DNA from: Simkaniaceae bacterium
GTDB lineage: Bacteria > Chlamydiota > Chlamydiia > Chlamydiales > Simkaniaceae
Assembly: GCA_018399075.1 (NCBI GenBank)
Contig: CP073763.1
Coordinates: 1,612,001 to 1,676,000 of the forward strand
Direction of reading: 5' to 3'
Length of the DNA stretch: 64,000 bases
The notes beneath the pieces are model-generated. The model did no database searches, had not been told where the DNA came from, and saw nothing but the letters and a program-made list of their open reading frames with translations. The translations under genes were made by a program, and so were the position numbers. This document shows, in pieces, positions 9,180-17,195 of this stretch. The stretch's first letter is position 1. Each line of letters opens with the position of its first letter.

Positions 9180-10271
9180 ATGCCCCTTCTTTGGCGTTAT
9201 CTTCTTCGAAGCTACTTCCAAGTCTTCCTCCTTTGCGTAGGGGGATTCATTGCAATTCTCCTTGTCACACGTGTTCAGGAGATTGCACGGCTTGCCTCTC
9301 TCAATTCGCATTTTGGGAAAATTTGTCTTTTTACCCTCTTTCAAATCCCTTATATTTTGCCCATAGCTATCCCTATTTCAGGACTCATTTCTGCCATTCT
9401 TTTGTTTCAACGCCTTTCTCATACACAGGAACTCACCGCTTTCAGAGCCTCGGGGATTGGGGTAAAGACCTTAGCAACCCCCTTGCTTATGGCTGCTTTT
9501 CTTCTGTCTGTCATTAATTTTGCTATTGTGACAGAAGTCACTCCCCGTTGCCGTTACTACTCTCATAATTTGATTCAAAGCGTGACAATGATTAATCCTC
9601 TCTTTTTAATGAAAAAATCAAAAATGCTAAAGCTTCAAGACTCTTATGTAGACATGAAGATGACCCATCTTGGGAAAGAGGCAAAAGAGGTTATTTTTGC
9701 TGTAAAAAACGAATCAAATGAACGCCTTAGCCTGATGACAGCAAAAAAGTTTGCAGTAGATGAAAACCTAATGACAGGGAAAAATGTCTCTATCATCTCT
9801 AATGTAGCTACCGGGGGAACACTTTATGATAATCTAATGATTGAAAATCAAGAGACAATGTCAACCTCTGCATCCGCTCTTTCTTCATTAATGCAAAAAA
9901 GAACCCAACGGATTGGAATGGAGCATCTCCCCATGAAAACGCTCCTCCAAACCTTTTCTGATCCTGATGTAAAGATAAAAACGGTGAAGCGAGCCAAATT
10001 TGAACTCTGTCGCCGCATCTTTTTTCCAGTGATTACTTTTGCCTTTACCCTCCTCGGTTTTTCTCTTGGAATGCAAATTGGGCGAGGACGAAAAAAACGG
10101 GGGATCTATATCGCCATTCTCCTTTCGAGCATGACTTTTATCTGTTCTATTGCAGCAAAGTCGTTCCAACTAGTCCCCTATAAAGTCCTCTTCTTTTATG
10201 CCCTTCCTCTTCCGATTTTATTTTTCGCCTCCTACTGGTACCAAAGACGAATTATGGGTGGTGTCGAATGA
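9180..10271 (+). CDS. lptF: YjgP/YjgQ-type LPS export permease (LptF-like)
   Basis: LptF and LptG form the inner-membrane core of the LptB2FGC transporter that extracts LPS towards the outer membrane. The 363 residues show the family layout: three membrane segments in the first ~110 residues, a soluble periplasmic domain at about 130-260, then three more segments after 280. Early motifs such as LLRSYFQVFLL and LTAFRASGIG are typical of YjgP/YjgQ. The ATG at 9180 has no strong ribosome site. Its stop overlaps the next permease start (ATGA), so the two are coupled. Which is F and which is G is a guess. Confidence 0.88.
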   Translation: MPLLWRYLLRSYFQVFLLCVGGFIAILLVTRVQEIARLASLNSHFGKICLFTLFQIPYILPIAIPISGLISAILLFQRLSHTQELTAFRASGIGVKTLATPLLMAAFLLSVINFAIVTEVTPRCRYYSHNLIQSVTMINPLFLMKKSKMLKLQDSYVDMKMTHLGKEAKEVIFAVKNESNERLSLMTAKKFAVDENLMTGKNVSIISNVATGGTLYDNLMIENQETMSTSASALSSLMQKRTQRIGMEHLPMKTLLQTFSDPDVKIKTVKRAKFELCRRIFFPVITFAFTLLGFSLGMQIGRGRKKRGIYIAILLSSMTFICSIAAKSFQLVPYKVLFFYALPLPILFFASYWYQRRIMGGVE

Positions 10272-11365
10272 TTTTCACCAAAATTTGGCAACGCTATTTT
10301 CTCGTTGAAATTCTTAAGACTTTCTTCCTCTTCCTTCTTTGCTTTTTCATCCTCTATGCATTAATTGATTATTCGATGCATATGCAAGAAATCATGAAGA
10401 ATAAGCGGATCTCAATTGTAGATTTAGCGATCTATTATGGAATGCTTTTTTCCAAGCGGTGTGACCTTCTCCTTCCTCTCTCCTTACTCATTGCTAGTGT
10501 TAAGGTCCTTACCTCTTTAAATCGACGTAATGAGCTTTTAGCCCTTCAAACCTCTGGCATTGCTGTTCATCGACTGACTCGCCCTTTTTTCTTCGTCGGT
10601 CTTATTTGTGTGGGTCTGAGTTATTGCAACTTTGAAGTTCTCGCTCCAAAGTCTTTGAATTATATCGACCATTTTGAAAAGAAATACCTAAAGAAAAAAA
10701 GCACCCGAAAAGTAAAAAAGTCAGCGATTCATGCCCTTCCCTTAGAAGATGGAACACGCCTTCTTTATCAAAAATACGATGCAGAAGAAAAAGAGTTTTT
10801 TGATCTTTTTTGGATCCTTTCTATTGATGAGCTTTATCATATCAAAACCCTTAAAGTAACCGGTGCCGATCCCGTTGGAGCCTTTGTTGACCATATGGTC
10901 CGGAATGAAAAAGGAGAGATTAAAAAAGTCGCTTCCTACCCCAGCCTCCCCTTTAAAAACTTAAATCTTAATTTTGATCTCCAAGATCACTTGAGTATCC
11001 CAATGGAAAACCGTTCAATCAGCGACCTTCTTGCAATGACCCTGAATAAAACTCCTCTTTTTTATGAGAATCGCTCAACCGTTCATACTCATCTCTACTT
11101 TAAACTTTTCATGCCCTGGCTTCCTGTTTTAGTTCTGATTGGTGTCGTTCCATTCTGCGTCCCTTCTGTCCGTTTTCTTCCAACTTTTCTTATTTTTTCC
11201 GTGACAATTTTCGGTTACATCACTTTCTTTACTGTGATGGATGGATGTGTTATTCTTGGAGAGACCCAAGCTCTTCCTTCTTTCTGGGCGATCTTTACAT
11301 TGCCGATCGCTTTTTTTGCTATTTTTGGACCCCGATTTATTAAAATGTGTATAAAAACAATATGA
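10268..11365 (+). CDS. lptG: YjgP/YjgQ-type LPS export permease (LptG-like)
   Basis: This is the second subunit of the LPS export permease pair, with the same layout as the upstream gene: membrane segments near residues 13-33, 60-80 and 98-115, a periplasmic domain to about 270, then three C-terminal segments. The LLALQTSGIAVHRLTRP stretch matches the equivalent element of its partner. It starts inside the stop of the preceding gene (4-base overlap), and its own stop overlaps the next start, so three genes are translationally chained. A tandem pair of these permeases next to tilS-ftsH is a chlamydial arrangement. Confidence 0.88.
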   Translation: MIFTKIWQRYFLVEILKTFFLFLLCFFILYALIDYSMHMQEIMKNKRISIVDLAIYYGMLFSKRCDLLLPLSLLIASVKVLTSLNRRNELLALQTSGIAVHRLTRPFFFVGLICVGLSYCNFEVLAPKSLNYIDHFEKKYLKKKSTRKVKKSAIHALPLEDGTRLLYQKYDAEEKEFFDLFWILSIDELYHIKTLKVTGADPVGAFVDHMVRNEKGEIKKVASYPSLPFKNLNLNFDLQDHLSIPMENRSISDLLAMTLNKTPLFYENRSTVHTHLYFKLFMPWLPVLVLIGVVPFCVPSVRFLPTFLIFSVTIFGYITFFTVMDGCVILGETQALPSFWAIFTLPIAFFAIFGPRFIKMCIKTI

Positions 11366-12093
11366 ACAACAAGAAACTACTCATTCCCCCTTTTATTGTC
11401 CTAGCCATTATTGTGTCGTGGCTCAATCCGCTTATTCGCCCTTATTGGGATGCTTTCGACTCAAAGACCTTTACCTATTTGAATTCTTGGGTCCACCATA
11501 GCCCCTTTTGGCAAAACTTTTGGGCTTTTACAGGACATCGAATCATGGACTGGATCCATGATATCCTCATGTTCCTCTTCTTCTTTTTTAGTATTAAATG
11601 GGCTGCAGAAGGCCTTAAGATGAGAAAAGTGGCTGAACTCATTTTTTCTCTTCTCTTTATTGCCCTTGTGATCTGCATGGTCAATGGCATCCTTTTCCCT
11701 GAATTCATCCATATGCCTCGAAAAAGCCCCACCATGGTCGACAGAGAAGCTTTCCGCTTAGGAACCGTCATTGACTGGATTAAAGTAAAAGATCACTCCC
11801 GGAAAAGCTTTCCGGGAGATCATGCGACAACCGCTACCCTCTTTGCCTGCCTTATTTTTCATCTCATGGGAAAACGAGCAGGTTTTTTAGCCCTTCTTTA
11901 CGCCATTTTCTTTTGCCTTCCTCGCCTTATTGCTGGTGCACACTGGCTTACAGATAATCTCATCGGAAGCGCTTCGATTGCAATTGTTGCAACAAGTCTA
12001 GCCTTTGGAACGCCTTTTGCAAATTGGGTTATTACATCAATTGAAAAGGGACTTAACAAATTTAGGAGAAAAGAAAAATGGGCAAAGCCTTAG
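11362..12093 (+). CDS. PAP2-family membrane phosphatase
   Basis: An integral membrane acid phosphatase with about six hydrophobic segments. The three-part PAP2 signature is recognisable: a basic stretch (KVKDHSRKSFP), FPGDHATT in place of the usual PSGH, and PRLIAGAHWLTD for SRxxxxxHxxxD. Such enzymes dephosphorylate undecaprenyl diphosphate, phosphatidylglycerophosphate or lipid A. Following the two Lpt permeases, a role on lipid A or the lipid carrier is plausible but inferred. The frame extends to 11347, but the ATG at 11362 overlaps the lptG stop as ATGA and is the likelier start. Confidence 0.8.
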   Translation: MNNKKLLIPPFIVLAIIVSWLNPLIRPYWDAFDSKTFTYLNSWVHHSPFWQNFWAFTGHRIMDWIHDILMFLFFFFSIKWAAEGLKMRKVAELIFSLLFIALVICMVNGILFPEFIHMPRKSPTMVDREAFRLGTVIDWIKVKDHSRKSFPGDHATTATLFACLIFHLMGKRAGFLALLYAIFFCLPRLIAGAHWLTDNLIGSASIAIVATSLAFGTPFANWVITSIEKGLNKFRRKEKWAKP

Positions 12094-13595
12094 AAGACTA
12101 TGAAAAGCTAAAAGAACGAGGAAAAGAGATTTACACCCTTGCCTCCGTGCTAATGCTTCTTGAATGGGATCAAGAAACAAAGATGCCCATTGGTGGAGCC
12201 TCTTTTCGGGCAAGCCAAATCGAGCTACTCTCCTCACTCACTCACAAAGAAAAAACAAGTGATTCTTTTAAAAAGGCCCTAGAAAAGCTCATCGATTTAA
12301 AAACAGGAAGCATTAAGTCTGACTCACTAGATGAGAGAAAAAAAGGGGCATTAAGAGAGTTTCGAACCGAACTCCTCAAAGACACCAAACTTCCAAGCTC
12401 CTTTGTTAAAAAGCTTGCTAAAGCAAACTCTGAAGGGACTCATGCCTGGCAAAAAGCAAAGAATAGCAATACCTTTGAATCCTTTCTTCCCAACTTAGAA
12501 ACGATTGTGGAACTGAATAAAGAAAAGGCTGAACTTCTAGGTTATGACGATCATCCTTATGATGCCCTATTAGACCTCTATGAACCAGGAATGACAACCA
12601 AAAAGCTCGACACCTTATTTGGTGAGCTTAAACCCTTTCTTACCAACCTGACAAAGAACCTTTCCAATAACAAGCAAGACGATAATGCTTTTCTTTCAAC
12701 TTTTTTCCCTATAGAAAAACAGATGGAATTTTGTAGAGAAATTCTTAAAGAAATGGGGGTCGACCCTCAAAAATCACGCCTTGATACCTCAGTTCACCCC
12801 TTTTGTTTAGGGGTTCACCCTACTGATGTCCGCTTAACGACCTTCACCTCTGCAACAGCCTTTTTCACCAACCTCTCTGCTGTAATGCATGAAGGAGGAC
12901 ACGCTCTTTATGAATTAGGCCTTCCTCCTGAAGATTTTGGCACCCCTCTAGGATCTTACTGCTCTATTGCAATTCATGAGAGTCAATCGAGGTGGTGGGA
13001 GTGTTTTATCGGACAAAGTCGCTCTTTTTGCGAGTATCTCCTTCCAAAACTCCAAAAGGCCTTTCCTAGTGAGTTAAAAGAGTTGACCATTGACCCATTC
13101 ACCTCCGTTCTCAATCAAGTCAAACCCTCTCTTATTCGGGTCTTTGCCGATGAAGTGACCTATATTCTTCATATCATTATCCGCTATGAAATCGAAAAAG
13201 ATTTTCTTTCTGGCTCAATAGATCTCAAAGATCTCCCTAAGATTTGGAATGAAAAGATGAAAGACTCACTTGGAATCGTTCCCGAAACGGATGCCGAAGG
13301 CTGTCTTCAAGATGTCCATTGGTCTTTCGGCCTTATCGGCTATTTCCCAACCTATGCGCTTGGAAACCTCTATGCTGGACAGCTCTTCGAAACCTTCAAA
13401 AAGGACCACCCTGATTTCGAGAAAAAGATCTCTGCTGGAGATCTCTCATTCATCCGCCACTTTCTCTTGGAAAAGATTCACCGCTTCGGCCGAGAGCTCC
13501 CTCCCCTTGCTCTCATCGAAAAGGCTACAGGCCACCCTCTCTCACCCAAGCCTTATATTGATTACCTGACAAAGAAGTACACCTTTTCCCAATAA
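12078..13595 (+). CDS. M32-family carboxypeptidase (Taq type)
   Basis: A cytoplasmic metal-dependent carboxypeptidase of 505 residues. The zinc/cobalt motif HEGGH is at residues 271-275, with the third ligand in the conserved HESQSR segment near 300-305 and the M32-specific IRYEIE element further on. These features separate M32 from other HExxH peptidases. It removes C-terminal residues broadly, but not after proline, and would take part in peptide turnover. AGGAG precedes the ATG. The start overlaps the PAP2 gene end by 16 bases, making it the last gene of the four-gene plus-strand run. Confidence 0.93.
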   Translation: MGKALEDYEKLKERGKEIYTLASVLMLLEWDQETKMPIGGASFRASQIELLSSLTHKEKTSDSFKKALEKLIDLKTGSIKSDSLDERKKGALREFRTELLKDTKLPSSFVKKLAKANSEGTHAWQKAKNSNTFESFLPNLETIVELNKEKAELLGYDDHPYDALLDLYEPGMTTKKLDTLFGELKPFLTNLTKNLSNNKQDDNAFLSTFFPIEKQMEFCREILKEMGVDPQKSRLDTSVHPFCLGVHPTDVRLTTFTSATAFFTNLSAVMHEGGHALYELGLPPEDFGTPLGSYCSIAIHESQSRWWECFIGQSRSFCEYLLPKLQKAFPSELKELTIDPFTSVLNQVKPSLIRVFADEVTYILHIIIRYEIEKDFLSGSIDLKDLPKIWNEKMKDSLGIVPETDAEGCLQDVHWSFGLIGYFPTYALGNLYAGQLFETFKKDHPDFEKKISAGDLSFIRHFLLEKIHRFGRELPPLALIEKATGHPLSPKPYIDYLTKKYTFSQ

Positions 13596-13630
13596 CTAAA
13601 ATTTTGGGTTTAGATAGTAAAAAATAGAGT

Positions 13631-13665
13631 AAAAAAAATTCCCAAAAAGTTGCCTTTTTGGGAAT
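13631..13665 (-). terminator. terminator after rpsI
   Basis: Read on the minus strand, a 12-base stem (ATTCCCAAAAAG with its complement) and four-base loop are followed by a run of eight T. It serves rplM-rpsI and may also stop the convergent carboxypeptidase transcript. Confidence 0.8.
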
Positions 13666-13692
13666 TCGTAAAAAGAAAAGAGAGGTGATTTT

Positions 13693-14088
13693 TTAACGCT
13701 TAGAGAATTGGAAGCGTTTCCTAGCACCTGCAAGACCGTATTTCTTACGCTCACGCTTACGAGGATCACGAGTCAGAAACCCTTCCCCTTTAAGCGTACT
13801 CCGTCTCTCTTCGTCTTCTTTGACGAGAGCACGGGCAATGCCGAGTCTTGCGGCGATCATTTGACCTTCAATTCCGCCCCCTTTGGCGCGGATGATAATA
13901 TCGTAATTTCCTTCAAGTTGAAGCTTCTCTATAGGAGATAGAATGGTTTGTCTTTGCATCTCAGAAGTAAAGTACTCTTCAAGTTTCCGTCCATTCACAT
14001 CAACTTTTCCTTTTCCACGTCTAAGCCTTACTGCAGCAATGGCTCGCTTCCGTCTTCCAACTCCGATTGATTCCTTTTTCACTGCCAT
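13693..14088 (-). CDS. rpsI: 30S ribosomal protein S9
   Basis: S9 sits in the head of the small subunit, with its C-terminal tail reaching the P-site tRNA. The 131-residue protein starts with GVGRRKRAIAAVRL and ends in the diagnostic basic tail RKRERKKYGLAGARKRFQFSKR shortened here to its key features: alternating Lys/Arg and a terminal KR. The gene follows rplM with seven bases between, the usual L13-S9 operon. Confidence 0.97.
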   Translation of the reverse strand: MAVKKESIGVGRRKRAIAAVRLRRGKGKVDVNGRKLEEYFTSEMQRQTILSPIEKLQLEGNYDIIIRAKGGGIEGQMIAARLGIARALVKEDEERRSTLKGEGFLTRDPRKRERKKYGLAGARKRFQFSKR

Positions 14089-14095
14089 AATCTTT

Positions 14096-14545
14096 CTATA
14101 CCTCTACCGCTACCGGTTTTTGCGCTTCTTGGCTATGTTTGTCTCCGACAAAAATGCGCAGTTTTTTAAGTTGTGCTTTTCCTAATTTCGTTTTGGGCAT
14201 CATCCCTTGTACGGCATGACGGATAATATAAGTCGGTTTCCGCTCTTTCATAACGCGGTAAGGGATCTCTCTAAGACCTCCGATATGTCCAGTATAGTGT
14301 CGATAAATTTTCTGAGCTTCTTTATTCCCACTGACCACAATCTGATCAGCATTGATAATAATCACTCCATCTCCAGCATCAACATGTGGTGTAAAAGTTG
14401 TCTTGTGTTTTCCTCTGAGAATCTTCGCCACTTCAGAAGCAAAACGTCCAAGGGTCTTCCCTTTAGCATCGAGTGTAACCCACCCTCTAGCTCCGTGTGC
14501 TTCTTCTTTGGTCAAAAGAATCGTCGTATCTTTTCGCTTAGCCAT
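14096..14545 (-). CDS. rplM: 50S ribosomal protein L13
   Basis: L13 is an early-assembling large-subunit protein that binds 23S rRNA. The 149-residue length and the motifs LGRFASEVAKILRGKHK, GDGVIIINADQI and YRHYTGHIGGLREIPY are typical. It is the first gene of the L13-S9 operon. The upstream minus-strand leader of about 100 bases has no obvious structured element apart from short GC segments. Confidence 0.97.
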   Translation of the reverse strand: MAKRKDTTILLTKEEAHGARGWVTLDAKGKTLGRFASEVAKILRGKHKTTFTPHVDAGDGVIIINADQIVVSGNKEAQKIYRHYTGHIGGLREIPYRVMKERKPTYIIRHAVQGMMPKTKLGKAQLKKLRIFVGDKHSQEAQKPVAVEV

Positions 14546-14753
14546 TTCAGGTATTCCTTTCCATTTAGCGTTTGAGGTAAAAGGGTACAGATTTCTTTCT
14601 TTTTTGCCAAGCCCCTATGAACGAATCAAGGTAAATTTCTCCTAAAACTTATTCTCTAGTGTCACATTGGCTGATATTCAGTATAAAAATTAATTGGTTT
14701 TTTATAATTATAATTAAATTTATTTTTATTATTTTAATTTAATTAATTAAATA

Positions 14754-14759
14754 TATAAT
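14754..14759 (+). promoter_or_regulatory. putative -10 element within an AT-rich tract
   Basis: TATAAT at 14754-14759 ends a stretch of about 65 bases (14695-14760) that is almost entirely A and T. No clear -35 hexamer can be chosen in such sequence. Confidence 0.35.
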
Positions 14760-14792
14760 ATGCGTAAATTAAAACGTTTTGAAGGGGTTTTT

Positions 14793-15269
14793 ATGACTTT
14801 TTTAGTCAATTCTACAGCAATAGAGTGCGCAAAAGCAGGGGTGACTAGCTATGCTTTGAGCTCCAGTTTAGAGAAAACCTTTTTCTATGTGACTCAAACC
14901 GCTTTCTGGAGCCCCCTCAACCAAATCAACGAACTGGCTTGTTCAAAAATTTATTCCTCAGACAATGGGGCTGAAAAGCCTAAAAAGGGGTGGATTGACT
15001 CCATAAAGGCTATAACAGGGGCTAAAAAGATCCAAACATCAGATGAGCTTCGGAGGGTTCTATGCTCAACTACCATAGCAGCAGCTCTTTACATCCCAGC
15101 AACACTTTTAACTCAAGAACTCCTTAGAGAACTTGGGTTTCAGGATACAGAAGAGGTCAACCAGTCATTGGAGCTCCATGTTATTTCTGGATCTGCATGG
15201 GCAGGAGGGATGGCAATTGGAACCCACCTTCTTGGATGCTTACTTGAACGTCTAGAAAAAGGAAATTAA
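14793..15269 (+). CDS. lineage-specific membrane protein, family copy 1
   Basis: This is a protein of 158 residues that I do not recognise from any named family. The ATG at 14793 has GAAGGGG five bases upstream and is preferred to the in-frame ATG at 14760. Two hydrophobic segments are visible: one near the middle (STTIAAALYIPATLLTQE) and one at the end (GSAWAGGMAIGTHLLG). It is similar along much of its length to the next gene and to the broken gene at 21680: a short basic/acidic stretch (KKIQTSDEL), a membrane segment with a P-A/V-T-L/I-L core, then ELGF. The very AT-rich upstream region is shared with other lineage-specific genes here. An inclusion-membrane or envelope role is possible but not shown. 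Confidence 0.65.
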   Translation: MTFLVNSTAIECAKAGVTSYALSSSLEKTFFYVTQTAFWSPLNQINELACSKIYSSDNGAEKPKKGWIDSIKAITGAKKIQTSDELRRVLCSTTIAAALYIPATLLTQELLRELGFQDTEEVNQSLELHVISGSAWAGGMAIGTHLLGCLLERLEKGN

Positions 15270-15271
15270 TA

Positions 15272-15730
15272 ATGGCAGCAACTGCAGCAGGAAATTTTGC
15301 ATTAAAACAACTCGGACTAGAGTGGGTTGTCGCTCAAAACCGAATGGGGCACATTGCCTATATGGCTGCTTCAACCGCACTATCGAGACCGCTTTATTAT
15401 CTTGTTGAAGAAAGCAGCAAAGGAATGTTCCCAGAAAAACCTGCGGAAGAGGAAACACCCTCTTTCCTGTCAAACATGGGAATAAAACCGATTAAATCCA
15501 TGGATGACCTTATAGAAAAGATCTTTTGGGTTGCTGTCTCATTGGCTCTTTTTATCCCGGTAACAATCCTTGCAAAAGAGGCTGTTATTTACATGGGTTA
15601 CCAACATCTTCCCATGGTCACAACTCCTCTTGTGACCCTCCTTCAAGAAGAGGTTATGGACACACTTATTTTTGAAACTTTATCTTTAATTTTGTGTTTA
15701 TCGCTTGATTCTTCTCCTTTAATGTCTTAA
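15272..15730 (+). CDS. lineage-specific membrane protein, family copy 2
   Basis: The protein has 152 residues and is a paralogue of the gene two bases upstream. The alignable core runs GIKPIKSMDDL, then a membrane segment (SLALFIPVTILAKEA), then YMGYQ, against the matching region of copy 1. An earlier segment (TALSRPLYYLVEESSKG) matches the corresponding part of copy 1 loosely. The C-terminus is a second hydrophobic stretch. The two genes are almost certainly co-transcribed and arose by tandem duplication. Function unknown; no signal peptide or catalytic motif. Confidence 0.62.
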   Translation: MAATAAGNFALKQLGLEWVVAQNRMGHIAYMAASTALSRPLYYLVEESSKGMFPEKPAEEETPSFLSNMGIKPIKSMDDLIEKIFWVAVSLALFIPVTILAKEAVIYMGYQHLPMVTTPLVTLLQEEVMDTLIFETLSLILCLSLDSSPLMS

Positions 15731-15741
15731 ACTTCTTGGCT

Positions 15742-17049
15742 ATGGAAAAGCCGAAGACGTTTTTTGTCCGCACTTATGGATGTCAGATGAATGAGCTCGA
15801 CTCTGAGCTTATGGTAGGTCAACTCTTGAAGAGAGGCCTTAGACAAGTCTACAACGAAAAAGAGGGTGATGTTCTCCTTTTTAATACCTGCTCTATTCGC
15901 GACTTAGCGGAGCGAAAGGTCATGGGGAAAATTGGCCAGCTCGGCCGGAGCAAAAAAAAGCAAATCATTGGGGTAACAGGCTGTATGGCAATGGCCAAAA
16001 AAGAAAGCCTTTTTAAAAAACTCCCCAATGTCGATTTTGTCATCGGAACCAATAATATCACAGACCTTGGAATGGTCCTCGATAATCTGATCGATTCAGG
16101 GCAAAAACAACTCAAAACCGATGACCAATTTGAGGAAAACCTCGATTACCTTGTTGCAAAGCGAGACGATAAATATAAGGCCCATGTTTCGATTATTCGT
16201 GGGTGCGATAAGTTTTGCACTTACTGTGTTGTCCCCTATACTCGAGGACAAGAGGTCTCACGCCCTCCTGAAGATATTGAAAAAGAGGCTAGACTTCTTG
16301 CTGACCAAGGGTACAAAGAACTCACTCTTCTTGGACAAAATGTCAATAGTTACGGAAAAGACAAACCTCAGTGGAAAGAGCTTTTTCATGATCTCTTATA
16401 CCGCCTTGATAAAGTAAAGGGGATCGAGCGGATTCGCTTTATGACAAGTCACCCCATTGATATTACTCGCGAGCTTATGGAAGCCATTCGAGACCTCCCC
16501 TCTCTATGCGAATTTGTCCATTTTCCCATTCAAGCAGGATCAAGCCGTATCCTCAAAAAAATGCACCGGATCTATACTAAAGAACAGTACTTTGAAAAAG
16601 TAGCTCTACTCAAAGAGATTGTGCCTAATGTCTCTCTGGGGACTGACATTATTGTTGGCTTCCCTACGGAAACTGAGGAAGAATTTGAGGAGACCCTCGA
16701 GGTCTTTAGACAGGTCCGTTATTCTGTCGCCTTCCTCTACACCTACAGCCCTCGCAAGGGGACCCCAGCCATGCGCTGGAAAGATGACATCTCTGAAGCG
16801 GTGAAAGAGGAGCGTCTGCAGCGCCTAATAGCCCTTCATGATGAGATCACCACTGAAGAGCGCCAGGGGCTGCTAGGGCAAGAGCTTGAGGTTCTTGTTG
16901 AGAGGAGAAACAGAGATGGTCAGCTTAAAGGGCGAACCCGCTGCTGGAAAAAGGTTATTTTCCCAGGTGAGGATACAATGATTGGAACCCTCCAAAAGGT
17001 GAAAATTCATAGCTATAACCATCAAACACTCATCGGAACCCAACCATAA
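15742..17049 (+). CDS. miaB: tRNA-2-methylthio-N6-dimethylallyladenosine synthase MiaB
   Basis: MiaB is a radical-SAM methylthiotransferase that adds the 2-methylthio group to i6A37 of tRNAs reading codons that begin with U. The N-terminal MTTase domain has the three cluster-binding cysteines (first in RTYGCQMNELDSE, the others in NTCSIR and GCMA). The radical-SAM motif is CDKFCTYC, and a TRAM domain closes the protein. The length of about 435 residues is normal. A TTG at 15736 is an alternative start; ATG 15742 is chosen because the family begins shortly before the RTYGCQ strand. Neither has a good ribosome site. Confidence 0.94.
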   Translation: MEKPKTFFVRTYGCQMNELDSELMVGQLLKRGLRQVYNEKEGDVLLFNTCSIRDLAERKVMGKIGQLGRSKKKQIIGVTGCMAMAKKESLFKKLPNVDFVIGTNNITDLGMVLDNLIDSGQKQLKTDDQFEENLDYLVAKRDDKYKAHVSIIRGCDKFCTYCVVPYTRGQEVSRPPEDIEKEARLLADQGYKELTLLGQNVNSYGKDKPQWKELFHDLLYRLDKVKGIERIRFMTSHPIDITRELMEAIRDLPSLCEFVHFPIQAGSSRILKKMHRIYTKEQYFEKVALLKEIVPNVSLGTDIIVGFPTETEEEFEETLEVFRQVRYSVAFLYTYSPRKGTPAMRWKDDISEAVKEERLQRLIALHDEITTEERQGLLGQELEVLVERRNRDGQLKGRTRCWKKVIFPGEDTMIGTLQKVKIHSYNHQTLIGTQP

Positions 17050-17132
17050 AAATACTATTTCGTTATCTCTTACCTACTCAAGCTTTTGTCAACAAAACAA
17101 TCTAAATTCTGTTGATTTTTTAGACAAAAAAA

Positions 17133-17148
17133 ACCAATATCTTGTATT
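17133..17148 (+). promoter_or_regulatory. NrdR box, upstream copy
   Basis: ACCAATATCTTGTATT resembles the NrdR-box consensus (acaCwAtATaTwGtgt). It is the weaker of two boxes and begins exactly 30 bases before the other, about three helical turns, which is the usual tandem arrangement for NrdR. Confidence 0.7.
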
Positions 17149-17162
17149 TACTGATTTAATAA

Positions 17163-17178
17163 ACACAATATGTTGTGC
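17163..17178 (+). promoter_or_regulatory. NrdR box, downstream copy
   Basis: ACACAATATGTTGTGC is a near-perfect inverted repeat and a close match to the NrdR-box consensus. It ends 17 bases before the nrdD start codon and just before the ribosome site, fitting repression of nrdDG when dATP is abundant. NrdR itself is not encoded in the window. Confidence 0.82.
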
Positions 17179-17195
17179 CAAAGCGGGAGGCTGAT

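Noticed and set aside
14695-14760. AT-rich tract as a replication origin
   Set aside because: No DnaA boxes or dnaA/dnaN neighbours; the tract more simply serves as a promoter region.
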